Assembly (NCBI GenBank): GCA_001896555.1 | Contig: MPOS01000004.1 | Coordinates: 1 to 64,000, forward strand | Direction of reading: 5' to 3' | From: Candidatus Phosphitivorax anaerolimi | GTDB lineage: Bacteria; Desulfobacterota; Desulfomonilia; UBA1062 | DNA length: 64,000 nucleotides | Shown here: piece after piece, positions 16,837 to 24,818 of the stretch | How positions within the stretch are numbered: position 1 is the stretch's first letter | Layout: every line of letters begins with the position of its first letter | Made by a program: the position numbers and the translations under genes | The notes under the pieces: generated by a model | The model's database searches: none | Told to the model about the DNA's origin: nothing | Seen by the model: only the letters and a program-made list of their open reading frames with translations

Positions 16837-17487
16837 ATGATGAGAACATTTGCAATCGGCGATATCCACGGCCGTCTGGATCTGCTGGAAGATCTGGTGG
16901 GCCGAATCGAACCCGGGAAAGAAGACATCCTCGTTTTCCTGGGTGACTACATCGACCGTGGGCCCAAGATCGTAGAGACGATCGATTATCTCATCGATCT
17001 TGCTAAGGAAGTCCCCTGCATCTTCCTGAGGGGTAATCACGAAGACATGTTCCTTGAGTTCCTCGAATTCGGGACTAACAAATCGCTGTACTTCGCCAAC
17101 GGCGGCATGAAGACGGTCGAATCCTATCTGGGAGGCGAGCCCTTTGTATCCCACACCCAGGTAGCGTATGCGCTCAGTCAGAAGCACCGGGACTTCTATG
17201 CAAACCTCAGGTGGTACTACGAGGACCGGTACTACATCTACGTCCATGCGGGAATCAGGCCCGGGGTGCCCATGTTCAGGCAGGAGCGCCATGATCTCGC
17301 GTGGATACGCGATGATTTCATTTTCTCCCCCACCGGCTTGAGCAAGAAGGTGGTGTTCGGACACACGCCCTTTGCCCGGCCCTTTGTCAAGGAAGACAAG
17401 ATCGGCGTCGACACCGGGGCCATCTATGGCGGGGTGCTCACCGCGGTTCAGCTTCCAGAGGAGATCTTTATCCAGTCTCATCGGTAG
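16837..17487 (+). CDS. PP2A/ApaH-type metallophosphatase
   Basis: A 216-residue calcineurin-like phosphoesterase. The metal and phosphate motifs are in canonical order: 'GDIHGR' (GDxHG), 'GDYIDRGP' (GDxVDRG), 'LRGNHEDM' (GNHE), then the single His of 'YVHAG' and 'FGHTPF'. This is the serine/threonine phosphatase / diadenosine tetraphosphatase superfamily. Length matches small bacterial PrpE/PphA-type phosphatases (210-250). It starts at ATG 16837 after AAGG. Whether the target is protein, Ap4A or another ester cannot be decided. It lies 53 nt after the TPR gene and 35 nt before the DnaJ-like gene, so probably one operon. Confidence 0.9.
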   Translation: MMRTFAIGDIHGRLDLLEDLVGRIEPGKEDILVFLGDYIDRGPKIVETIDYLIDLAKEVPCIFLRGNHEDMFLEFLEFGTNKSLYFANGGMKTVESYLGGEPFVSHTQVAYALSQKHRDFYANLRWYYEDRYYIYVHAGIRPGVPMFRQERHDLAWIRDDFIFSPTGLSKKVVFGHTPFARPFVKEDKIGVDTGAIYGGVLTAVQLPEEIFIQSHR

Positions 17488-17522
17488 ATGCTTATTAAGG
17501 TAGTGATAAAAGAAACGGATAC

Positions 17523-18182
17523 ATGATCAAGGACTACTACCAGATCTTGGGCATATGCAGAGACGCCGGGGCAGAGGATATCAAGAAGGCCTACCGCAGA
17601 CTCGCCTTGAAGTTCCATCCCGACCTCAATCGGGACGATCCCCGATCGGCTGAGTATTTCCGGGACATTACCGAGGCGTACGGGGTGCTCATCGATCCCC
17701 GGAAAAGGAAAAAATACGACGGGGACAGAAAACGGGGCTTCGAGCGGGAGCGCGTGTATCAGGATATCTTCTCCCGCTCGGACTTCCGGGAGGTCTTCGA
17801 CGACCTGCCCATCGGCAGGGAGTGGCTCGAGAGGCTGCTCATGGTGAGCAGGGTGATAGCCCAGGAGGCCATGCTGTCCGGTGGAAGGCCTCGGGACGTC
17901 CTGAAACGCTCCCTGGTGAGGCTTGCAGCCCAGAGCGCGGCCAGGGTTTTCCACAATGTGATGGACATCCACGAGCACATCCGGATACCTCCCGAGATCG
18001 CCTCAGGGGGTGGAACGATCACCATCGAGTACCGGCCCGGCTTCTCAAAGCGCAGAATCAGGGTGAGCATTCCCCGGGGCACAACGCCGGGAACCGTCTT
18101 GAAGCTGGCGAGGATGGGAAGGAAAAACCCGGCGAAAAAGGCAGGCGATCTCTACCTGCACGTGGACATCGAATCTTCGTAG
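17523..18182 (+). CDS. J-domain protein with truncated DnaJ C-terminal region
   Basis: A 219-residue co-chaperone-like protein. Residues 1-65 are a J domain with the HPD triad in 'LKFHPDLNRDD', ending in 'DPRKRKKYDG'. There is no Gly/Phe-rich stretch and no zinc fingers. The last ~75 residues resemble one DnaJ C-terminal substrate domain ('HIRIPPEIASGGGTITIEYR', 'VSIPRGTTPGTVLKLARMG'). Such proteins direct DnaK to particular clients; the client is unknown. The full-length dnaJ is at 59950-61053, so this is an accessory member. Its last 31 bp overlap the 3' end of the convergent GGDEF gene. Confidence 0.85.
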   Translation: MIKDYYQILGICRDAGAEDIKKAYRRLALKFHPDLNRDDPRSAEYFRDITEAYGVLIDPRKRKKYDGDRKRGFERERVYQDIFSRSDFREVFDDLPIGREWLERLLMVSRVIAQEAMLSGGRPRDVLKRSLVRLAAQSAARVFHNVMDIHEHIRIPPEIASGGGTITIEYRPGFSKRRIRVSIPRGTTPGTVLKLARMGRKNPAKKAGDLYLHVDIESS

Positions 18183-19084
18183 ACCACGATCCGGTTCTTG
18201 CCGTGCTGTTTGCCCCAGTACATGGCCTTGTCGGCCATTCTGATGAGCTCGTTGTGGTCGATGGTGTGGCGGGGCAGGCTGGCCAGGCCAATGGTGACGC
18301 TTACATCCAGGGTCGCGGCCACGGTCTTGCAGATCCTCTCCGCGACCACAACCGTTTCTTCAAGGGCCGTCTCAGGGAATATGATGACAAACTCCTCTCC
18401 CCCGTACCGTGCCAAGATATCGCAGTTTCTCGTGTTGCGCCTGAAAACGTGTGCCAGGCGCATGAGGAGTTCATTGCCCTCCTCGTGGCCTCTGGTGTCG
18501 TTGTAGTTCTTGAAGTTGTCGATGTCGATCATAGCCAGCGACATGGTCCTGTTGTAGCGAAGGTGCCTGGTGACCTCGCTCTTTAAGAGTGAGATGAGGT
18601 GGCGGAAGTTGTACATTCCGGTCAGCTCGTCGGTCCGAGAGAGGTTCCGGTAGTACCCGGCCAGCTCGGCCTGTTCCTTGAGCCTGGCTTCCTGGATGAT
18701 CCGGTTGATGGTCAGGAGCAGGTGGTCGAGGAGAATCGGCTTGGTAATGAAGTCCGAGGCGCCCAGCTTCATGCATTCGACCGCGTCGCGTATGGTCCCG
18801 TATCCGGTGATCATGATCACCTGAATATGGGGGCGGATCTTCTTGATATGCTTCAGAAGTTCGGAACCGGTCATGCCGGGGAGGTGGAGATCCACAATAG
18901 CTATCTCGTAGCCGTCCTGCTCAACCAGATGGATTGCATGCTCGGCGCTGGCTGATTTCGATAGCGTGAACCCCTTCTTTTCGAGATACTCGGAGATGAG
19001 GTCCAGAGTCTCCTTTTCGTCGTCTACGAGCAGGATCCTGGTCGTGTTGCTCGTGCTCGCGTCTGTTGGCGTCTTCATATTCAT
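18152..19084 (-). CDS. Receiver-GGDEF response regulator (diguanylate cyclase)
   Basis: A 310-residue two-domain regulator. Residues ~15-130 form a receiver with acidic pocket 'VDDEKE', phospho-acceptor Asp in 'AIVDLHLPGM' and Lys in 'FITKPI'. A short linker leads to a GGDEF domain with 'RTDELTGMYNFRHL', 'DIDNFKNYNDTRGHEEGN' and the intact signature 'YGGEEFVIIFPE', so it should make c-di-GMP when phosphorylated. No RxxD inhibitory site is obvious before GGEEF. The start at 19084 is uncertain; an ATG two codons later (19078) is equally good. The neighbouring kinase and receivers and the PilZ protein at 32-33 kb suggest a c-di-GMP circuit. Confidence 0.92.
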   Translation of the reverse strand: MNMKTPTDASTSNTTRILLVDDEKETLDLISEYLEKKGFTLSKSASAEHAIHLVEQDGYEIAIVDLHLPGMTGSELLKHIKKIRPHIQVIMITGYGTIRDAVECMKLGASDFITKPILLDHLLLTINRIIQEARLKEQAELAGYYRNLSRTDELTGMYNFRHLISLLKSEVTRHLRYNRTMSLAMIDIDNFKNYNDTRGHEEGNELLMRLAHVFRRNTRNCDILARYGGEEFVIIFPETALEETVVVAERICKTVAATLDVSVTIGLASLPRHTIDHNELIRMADKAMYWGKQHGKNRIVVYEDSMSTCR

Positions 19085-19379
19085 CCCATCGTTTTTCCGC
19101 GTATCGGCATTGCAGAGCGGTACCCTCTGCTTTTAAGGTATAGTAACGGATATTCAATAAAAATTCATGAGTGAAAAATCTCCTCTGCTGTCGAAAAGAC
19201 CAGGAAGACTGCGGTATTTCAAGGCAATCATTACTACTATTTGATCCGGCTGGAAAAAAGGAGTACGATACAACAGTCCATTACACTTTGAAGCGGCATA
19301 TCCGCCTCTGACGGCAAGCCCGGGCCGTTTAAGAGGCAAAGAAAGCGTTCAAGTTCCCGGTTTGATAGTCCGTTACGGA

Positions 19380-20192
19380 ATGACAGTGAAAAACACGAAG
19401 ACCCAGTTCTGCGTGGAAAAGCGCTTCGAGACCATCCCGGCACTGGATGCGACCAGGGCGCGCCTCTTCGAGGTGCTCCAGAGGGATGATGCGGATATCG
19501 AGCGGGTGGAGAGGATCATCTCCACCGACCCGGCGGTGGCCGCAAAGGTCATGAAGCTCGCCAATTCGCCCTTCTACCGCCATACCCGGAAACATCTCGG
19601 CCTGCATCAGTCGCTGCTGACCATTGGGCTTGATATGGTGAAGTGTATCTCCCTGTCCATGACGGTCATGGATACGCTCAAGTGCGAGACCAGGTATGCC
19701 CGGGACCTCTGGGCACACTCGTATGCAGCCGCCGTGATAGCCATTTCCTTAAGCGTAAGCAAGGCGGAGAAGGACAGGCTCTTCACCGGCGCCCTGCTGC
19801 ACGATCTCGGCAGAATGATCTTTCTGTTCCTCGCGCCCGAGATCTATACCGCCCTGATCGACTCGGAAAGATGCCGCCCCGGCGAAGAGCTTGAGCGGCA
19901 GACCTTTTCCTTAAGCCACACCGAGCTGGGGAAGACGGTGGCAATGAAATGGAATTTCCCTCAGGAGATCGTGAAAATAATCAGCAGCCATCACCGGCCC
20001 GTCAACCATGATTCCGCCCTGGTATGCCTGATCAACCATGTGATCTGCCAGTACGAGAGAGGGATTCCGGAAGCGGACCCGTCGTGTCTCGGCATAGTCC
20101 GGCCCTTTCTGGGGGACACCTTAAAAGATCTTGTCAATATTATTGCACAACGGTATAAAACGAACACTGCCATGATAGAGAGCCTGTTTTAG
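19380..20192 (+). CDS. HDOD-domain signalling protein
   Basis: A 270-residue protein that is essentially one HDOD domain: 'FETIPALDATRARLFEVLQR', 'VERIISTDPAVAAKVMKLAN', the HD-like 'GALLHDLGRMIFL' and 'AMKWNFPQEIVKIISSHH'. HDOD proteins are usually regulatory scaffolds in chemotaxis, cell-cycle or stress signalling and generally lack proven hydrolase activity. The ATG at 19380 is chosen; a TTG 18 nt upstream is also in frame, and neither has a strong Shine-Dalgarno. It is followed 14 nt later by the hybrid kinase, which points to one operon of five genes through 23873. Confidence 0.88.
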   Translation: MTVKNTKTQFCVEKRFETIPALDATRARLFEVLQRDDADIERVERIISTDPAVAAKVMKLANSPFYRHTRKHLGLHQSLLTIGLDMVKCISLSMTVMDTLKCETRYARDLWAHSYAAAVIAISLSVSKAEKDRLFTGALLHDLGRMIFLFLAPEIYTALIDSERCRPGEELERQTFSLSHTELGKTVAMKWNFPQEIVKIISSHHRPVNHDSALVCLINHVICQYERGIPEADPSCLGIVRPFLGDTLKDLVNIIAQRYKTNTAMIESLF

Positions 20193-20206
20193 GGCATGGG
20201 GGGGCT

Positions 20207-22315
20207 GTGAAAGACGGTTTGCCTAAGCTCCAGGAATCCGCGGGCTTCTCCCAGAGCCGGGAGATGGTCCTGCTCGATCTCCTGAAGAAAGCAACGGATT
20301 TCTACGAAGACATCATCGGACTGCTCTCGGGTATCTACGAGCTTTCCGAGTATGTCAGAAGAGGTTCCCCGGAAGATGAATTCTACTCCTATGTCGTCAA
20401 GATCCTGGTAAGGGAATCCCGCTGTGAGAACGCCTCGGTCTTTCTCGTTGAGGGAAACCGGGTAGTGCTCAAGGCCGCGGCAGGCATCGAGCTTCCCGGA
20501 GAGGTTCCTGCCGCCAGCATGGAGCTTGGCGAGGGTGTGGCCGGGACGTGCGCACGGGAGGGCAAGCCGATCCTGGTGACGGATGTGCATGAATGCCGGT
20601 ATTACAAGGAGTTCCCCGGCTCACAGGTTCAAATCGGCTCCATGCTGTGCATACCCATCAAAGACGGCGAAACGACCTTTGGCGTCTTGAACCTCTCCCA
20701 TTCCCAGAACAGTTTTTTCAACCTCCACTATCAGCGGGTGTTCGAGCTTATGGGCCTGCTGGTGGGACAGATGCTGACCCTGATCCACATATCCTCGGTC
20801 TTCCAGCGCAGGAACCTCGACTTGAACGAGATGCTGATGCTCAAGGACGAGAGCCTGCGGAGCCTCACCGAGAGTTACAAAACCGTGGTGGATGCCTCCG
20901 AGGACGGCATCTTCATCCTCGACGGGGATGACGATGTCACCTTCTGCAACCAGCGGCTCATCACTGCACTGGGAAAGGTCCCGGTCAAGATTCGGGACAT
21001 GTTCGACGACGCGACCGCAGACTGCATCCGCGGCTACAAGTCCAGAATGAGCCCGGGGCAGTTCCTGGACTTCGAACGAATCGTCACCTTCGGCACCTCT
21101 GAAAGGATCGCGGGCAGGTTTTTCATCAAGAGCCTTCGGCCGGACCAGGTACTGATCATGATGCGGGACATCACCGCCAAGCGGCGGATGGAACAGCGGG
21201 CCATGCAGACGGAAAAGCTCACCTCGCTGGGCCTGCTCACCTCGGGCATCGCCCACGAGCTGAACAACAGGCTCACCCCTATCTTGGGGTTTGCCGATCT
21301 CATCAATGTCCAAAGGCTGGGGAGCAAAGATCGCAAAAGGCTATCCGTGATCATCAACGCCGCCTCCTCTGCCAAGAGCATTGTGGAGTCACTCCTGAAG
21401 TTCTCCAGGAACAAGCCGCCGGAAAAAGTGATCTTCGATATGCAGGACGTCATCAAACGGGTGCTGAGCCTCTATGCGCCGACCGTGAAGAAGCGCGGGA
21501 TCCGGCTCATCACCGAAGAGGGGACCGAGCCGCTTTTCGTTAAGGCCGATATGAACTGCATGGAGCAGGTCCTGGTCAACTTCATCAACAACGCCATCGA
21601 CGCCATCGACAATGAGCCGGGCACGATATGGCTCAAGGCCGGGTTGCATGACGGGAACGTGGAGGTCTCCATCGAGGATTCCGGGCCCGGTATTCCCGAG
21701 GAGATCATCACCCGGGTATTCGACCCATTTTTCACCACCAAGTCCAAGGACAAGGGAACAGGACTGGGGCTGAGCATCTGCTACGGCATCATCTCGGACC
21801 ACAAGGGGGAGATATCCCTGGAAAACACCGCCCGCGGGGCCCTGGCGCGCATCAGGATTCCCGCCATGGTGCCTGATGCGCAGTCTAGTTGCACCGAGGC
21901 GGATGCCGGAGAATCACCTGTACCGTGTGAGGAGGGAAGGCCAGGGAGTAAGCCGGTAATCATGGTGGTCGAAGACGAGGAAGATCTGCTGGAACTGATG
22001 ATGGATTCCTTAAGTCCCTACTACGAGGTCATGACCTTCACGAACGGCCGGCATGCCTTCGATCATCTGGGAGAGCATCCATGGGAGCTCATCGTATCGG
22101 ACTTAAGGATGCCCGAGATGGACGGAATGGATCTCTACCGGGAGGCGGTCAGGAAGAACCCAAGGCTGAAGAGGCGGTTTTTGTTCATCACCGGAGACAC
22201 GTACGATTATCAGGTCAAGGAGTTCCTTGAGGAGACCGGAGTGGTGTTCCTGCGCAAGCCGTTCCGGGTCAAGGAGCTCAGGGATATGGTTCACAAGCAG
22301 TTGTACAACAGGTAG
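20207..22315 (+). CDS. Hybrid sensor histidine kinase (GAF-PAS-HisKA-HATPase-REC)
   Basis: A 702-residue soluble sensor kinase. A GAF domain occupies ~45-195 and a PAS-like domain ~222-320 ('KTVVDASEDGIFILDGDDDV'). The HisKA box has the phospho-acceptor at His350 ('GIAHELNNRLTPILGF'). The ATPase domain has the N box 'NFINNAIDAID', G1 'DSGPGIP' and G2 'GTGLGLSI'. A C-terminal receiver has Asp632 ('IVSDLRMPEMDG'). No transmembrane helix is seen, so it senses a cytoplasmic cue through the GAF or PAS domain. The start is GTG 20207 after a G-rich stretch. The two response regulators that follow within 8 nt and 4 nt (overlap) are obvious phosphotransfer partners. Confidence 0.94.
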   Translation: MKDGLPKLQESAGFSQSREMVLLDLLKKATDFYEDIIGLLSGIYELSEYVRRGSPEDEFYSYVVKILVRESRCENASVFLVEGNRVVLKAAAGIELPGEVPAASMELGEGVAGTCAREGKPILVTDVHECRYYKEFPGSQVQIGSMLCIPIKDGETTFGVLNLSHSQNSFFNLHYQRVFELMGLLVGQMLTLIHISSVFQRRNLDLNEMLMLKDESLRSLTESYKTVVDASEDGIFILDGDDDVTFCNQRLITALGKVPVKIRDMFDDATADCIRGYKSRMSPGQFLDFERIVTFGTSERIAGRFFIKSLRPDQVLIMMRDITAKRRMEQRAMQTEKLTSLGLLTSGIAHELNNRLTPILGFADLINVQRLGSKDRKRLSVIINAASSAKSIVESLLKFSRNKPPEKVIFDMQDVIKRVLSLYAPTVKKRGIRLITEEGTEPLFVKADMNCMEQVLVNFINNAIDAIDNEPGTIWLKAGLHDGNVEVSIEDSGPGIPEEIITRVFDPFFTTKSKDKGTGLGLSICYGIISDHKGEISLENTARGALARIRIPAMVPDAQSSCTEADAGESPVPCEEGRPGSKPVIMVVEDEEDLLELMMDSLSPYYEVMTFTNGRHAFDHLGEHPWELIVSDLRMPEMDGMDLYREAVRKNPRLKRRFLFITGDTYDYQVKEFLEETGVVFLRKPFRVKELRDMVHKQLYNR

Positions 22316-22322
22316 GTTGCTC

Positions 22323-22994
22323 GTGGAAAAGAAAAAGATACTCGTTGTCGACGATGAAGAGATCGTCCGGTATTCCCTGGTGAATATCCTCAGAGCGCAA
22401 GGGTACGAGGTCGATGAGGTCTCGTCTGCGGAAGAAGCTCTGGAGATCTTCCGCGAGAAGAAATACCACCTGGTGCTCACCGATCTCGTCCTTGAGGGAA
22501 TGGGGGGGCTCGAGCTCCTGGAGAACGTGAAGGTGGTCTCGCCCAAAACCCTGGTGATCGTGATCACCGGGTACGGGTCCATCAAAACCGCTGTCACGGC
22601 CCTGAGACTGGGCGTCTATGATTATCTGCTCAAGCCCTGCGACGAAGGCGAACTGATCATCCGGGTGCGGCGGGCGCTGGAGATGCAGAGCTACGGGCAG
22701 GAGCAGAAGCGGATTCAGGAGGTCAGTGCAATAGCAAAGACAACGGTCACGCTTTCTGATAGGATCAACACGCCTCTCAACATCATCCTGGGGAACATCG
22801 AGATGCTGCAGCTGGCTCCGGAGCTGGAGAAGAACCACAAGGTACAGCAGACCCTGAAGGTCATGGAGGAACAGATATTCAAGATCAAGGAGGTCATGGA
22901 TAAGCTGGCAAAGCTCACCACGGCCGAAACCAAGAAATACACAACCTTGAGGGATTACGAGATCATCGATCTCGCCTCGCCGAAAAAATCATGA
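22323..22994 (+). CDS. Response regulator fused to a degenerate HisKA-like helical domain
   Basis: A 223-residue protein. Residues 4-118 are a complete receiver (acidic pocket 'VVDDEE', Asp54 in 'VLTDLVLEG', Thr/Lys in 'ITGYGS' and 'LLKP'). Residues ~132-198 look like a histidine-kinase dimerisation domain: 'VTLSDRINTPLNIILGNIEM' aligns with the AHEINNPL box, but Asp146 stands where His should be. No ATPase domain follows. It could sequester or phospho-modulate the kinase encoded upstream. The start is GTG 22323; the stop overlaps the next receiver in ATGA. DNA-binding or enzymatic output domains are absent. Confidence 0.85.
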   Translation: MEKKKILVVDDEEIVRYSLVNILRAQGYEVDEVSSAEEALEIFREKKYHLVLTDLVLEGMGGLELLENVKVVSPKTLVIVITGYGSIKTAVTALRLGVYDYLLKPCDEGELIIRVRRALEMQSYGQEQKRIQEVSAIAKTTVTLSDRINTPLNIILGNIEMLQLAPELEKNHKVQQTLKVMEEQIFKIKEVMDKLAKLTTAETKKYTTLRDYEIIDLASPKKS

Positions 22995-23359
22995 TGAACG
23001 CAAAGAATATTCTCATTGTCGATGACTCGGACGATCTGGCCCATGTGATTGCAGACTTCTTAAGTATGTTCGGATATCGCGTGCATACCGCCCACGACGG
23101 AATGGACGCCCTGGAATATCTGGAAAAGACCTCCATGGATATCGTGGTCAGCGATATCCACATGCCACGAATGGACGGCTTCACGCTCATGACCGAGATC
23201 AAGAGCAGATATCCCCGCACTCCCATCGTGCTGATCACCGGGTTCAGCGTCAGCGAGGCCAGGAAGCTGGCTTTCGAGAAAGGCGCGGACGCTTTCGTCG
23301 CAAAACCCTTCCATCTCAAAGACTTGAAAAATGTCATCGATTCCGTAGTAAACAACTGA
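22991..23359 (+). CDS. Stand-alone receiver domain
   Basis: A 122-residue single-domain response regulator. The acidic pocket is 'IVDDSDD', the phospho-acceptor Asp lies in 'DIVVSDIHMPRMDG', followed by Thr in 'LITGF' and Lys in 'VAKPF'. It starts in an ATGA overlap with the preceding regulator, so translation is coupled. Single receivers commonly work as phosphate sinks, shuttles or CheY-like effectors. The likely donor is the hybrid kinase two genes upstream. Confidence 0.93.
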   Translation: MMNAKNILIVDDSDDLAHVIADFLSMFGYRVHTAHDGMDALEYLEKTSMDIVVSDIHMPRMDGFTLMTEIKSRYPRTPIVLITGFSVSEARKLAFEKGADAFVAKPFHLKDLKNVIDSVVNN

Positions 23360-23374
23360 TTGATCTCATGACAA

Positions 23375-23394
23375 CTGGACGGCAACCCATCCAG
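23375..23394 (+). promoter_or_regulatory. Leader hairpin before the universal stress gene
   Basis: CTGGA-C-GG (23375-23382) pairs with CC-A-TCCAG (23387-23394) with one C.A mismatch around a CAAC loop. It lies a few bases before the strong AGAGGAGG ribosome-binding site. It may shape translation of the stress gene or mark the end of the signalling mRNA. Confidence 0.35.
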
Positions 23395-23411
23395 CTAAGA
23401 GGAGGATCTCT

Positions 23412-23873
23412 ATGAAGAAGACCATGGTACAAAAACCCAGAAGGATCTTGTGCTACATCGATTTGAGCGAGCACAGCCGCTTTGTCGTGGAATACGGCTT
23501 CGAGCTTGCCAGGCTTGTCCAGGCGGAACTCTATGTTCTCCATTCAGTGGCAGACATCAAGCAGGCTGCGGGCTTTTACGTCCCCCATGTCAACACCGAG
23601 CTTCTGGAAGATCAGGTGGCCCAGGCGGCCCGCGACAAGATGTACGCCATCTGTCATCAGGCAGCGGGAGAGGGCATCGATTCGGATCACCGGCTCGTCA
23701 CAAAGGGCAATCCGGTGGATGCGATCAACCAGACGATCGAATCCAGGCAGATCGAGCTCCTCGTTCTATCCCACGAGACGGGCAAGGGCAGCCTCTACGG
23801 TTTCAAGAGCGACCTGGTGGAAAGGTTCATGAAGAATGCGGCGATACCGTTCCTCGTCCTTCCGGTGAAGTGA
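23412..23873 (+). CDS. Universal stress protein (UspA family)
   Basis: A 153-residue UspA-fold protein. It has the N-terminal strand 'RILCYIDLSEHSRFVVEYG', the mid-protein 'LYVLHSV' and the C-terminal segment 'IELLVLSHETGKGSLYG...' followed by 'NAAIPFLVLPVK'. The nucleotide-binding motif G-x2-G-x9-G-S/T is only approximate here (GKGSLYGFKSDLVERFM), so ATP binding is uncertain. Start ATG 23412 follows AGGAGGATCTCT. It ends the signalling operon, with its last 47 bp overlapping the convergent membrane-protein gene. Confidence 0.88.
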   Translation: MKKTMVQKPRRILCYIDLSEHSRFVVEYGFELARLVQAELYVLHSVADIKQAAGFYVPHVNTELLEDQVAQAARDKMYAICHQAAGEGIDSDHRLVTKGNPVDAINQTIESRQIELLVLSHETGKGSLYGFKSDLVERFMKNAAIPFLVLPVK

Positions 23874-24516
23874 TCTTAACCGCGCCGATGAGGCTAAGTG
23901 CGCTCGCTTTGTCCACGGTCCCTTTGCAGGATAGCATGACGATCTTCTCTCCCTGAAACGCGAAGCCCATGAACCGCCCAGGGGTGTAGAAAAGGATGGC
24001 CTCGCCGCCTCTAAGGCTGAGGATCTCCGCCCCTGCTGTCTTCTTCATCCACGAGGGGATGAGCCGCGATTTGACCCCCATGAGCGTTGGGTTGTAGCGG
24101 TGGCTGAGGATCTTCTCCAGGAGCTCCGGCGTGTCCATGGACTGCTCGTCGCCCAGAAAGGCCCTGATGAGGGGCCTGTGCAGCGACGCTCTCCACTCAT
24201 CCTCCCGGGGGAGCTTGTCTAAGACCCTGATCTCGCCCCGGACCTTCGCGGCGGGCGAGCGTATCTCTATCGCTCCATCAGGCCTGGTCTCACACTCAAA
24301 CCCGGGCGGAACGCACAGAGACAATCCCGGGAAGACCACCTCCGTGCACGGGCCGTCCGGAGGATCGGCCGTGACGGGGATGAGAAAGAGTTCGGGAGAA
24401 TTCTGCTTGGTCAGGGCAATATAGAATCCGTAGATCGACAGTGCGATGATGCTGACCCCGATGATAAAACGGATGCCCTGATTGCCCTGATTACTGGGTC
24501 TGCCCGCTAGAACCAT
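23827..24516 (-). CDS. Membrane-anchored protein of unknown function
   Basis: A 229-residue protein. A single hydrophobic segment at ~15-35 ('GIRFIIGVSIIALSIYGFYIA') is followed by a ~190-residue presumably periplasmic domain with 'CTEVVFPGLSLCVPPGFECE', three Cys close together, and later 'EAILFYTPGRFMGFAFQGEK'. I do not recognise the family. The last gene of a four-gene minus-strand group, it starts 10 bp inside the small membrane gene. The 47-bp convergent overlap with the stress-protein gene means each mRNA carries antisense to the other. Confidence 0.7.
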   Translation of the reverse strand: MVLAGRPSNQGNQGIRFIIGVSIIALSIYGFYIALTKQNSPELFLIPVTADPPDGPCTEVVFPGLSLCVPPGFECETRPDGAIEIRSPAAKVRGEIRVLDKLPREDEWRASLHRPLIRAFLGDEQSMDTPELLEKILSHRYNPTLMGVKSRLIPSWMKKTAGAEILSLRGGEAILFYTPGRFMGFAFQGEKIVMLSCKGTVDKASALSLIGAVKITSPEGRGTVSPHSS

Positions 24517-24758
24517 TTCGGATGGATGGGCTTGTTGGAAATCTCCGGCCCTTTGTATGTGTCATAACCGCCATGCGCGGGGAAATCTTCCCGATAGGGA
24601 GCGGGTTCTTCTCCCGGGAGGCCATGCCCCGGCTCTTCCCTTTTCTTTCCGGCATCCTTGCTGTCGAGCGTGTACCGGCCGAGCAGTTTGAGCACGGAAG
24701 GGAGCACGAAGAAGAGGATTAGGAGGATGACAAGACTGAAAAAAGAGTCGTTTCCCAT
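24507..24758 (-). CDS. Small single-span membrane protein
   Basis: An 83-residue protein. One hydrophobic helix near the N terminus (residues ~5-27, 'FFSLVILLILFFVLPSVLKL') is followed by a charged, Pro-rich cytoplasmic or periplasmic tail ending 'NKPIHPKWF'. There is no recognised domain. It is co-oriented with, and overlaps by 10 bp, the next membrane-protein gene, which supports it being real. The pair may form one complex. Confidence 0.62.
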   Translation of the reverse strand: MGNDSFFSLVILLILFFVLPSVLKLLGRYTLDSKDAGKKREEPGHGLPGEEPAPYREDFPAHGGYDTYKGPEISNKPIHPKWF

Positions 24759-24818
24759 ATTTTTCTTTTTACCACAAACATCGCGAGCAAGACCATCCCT
24801 TTTTGCCGCGGCGATCGT

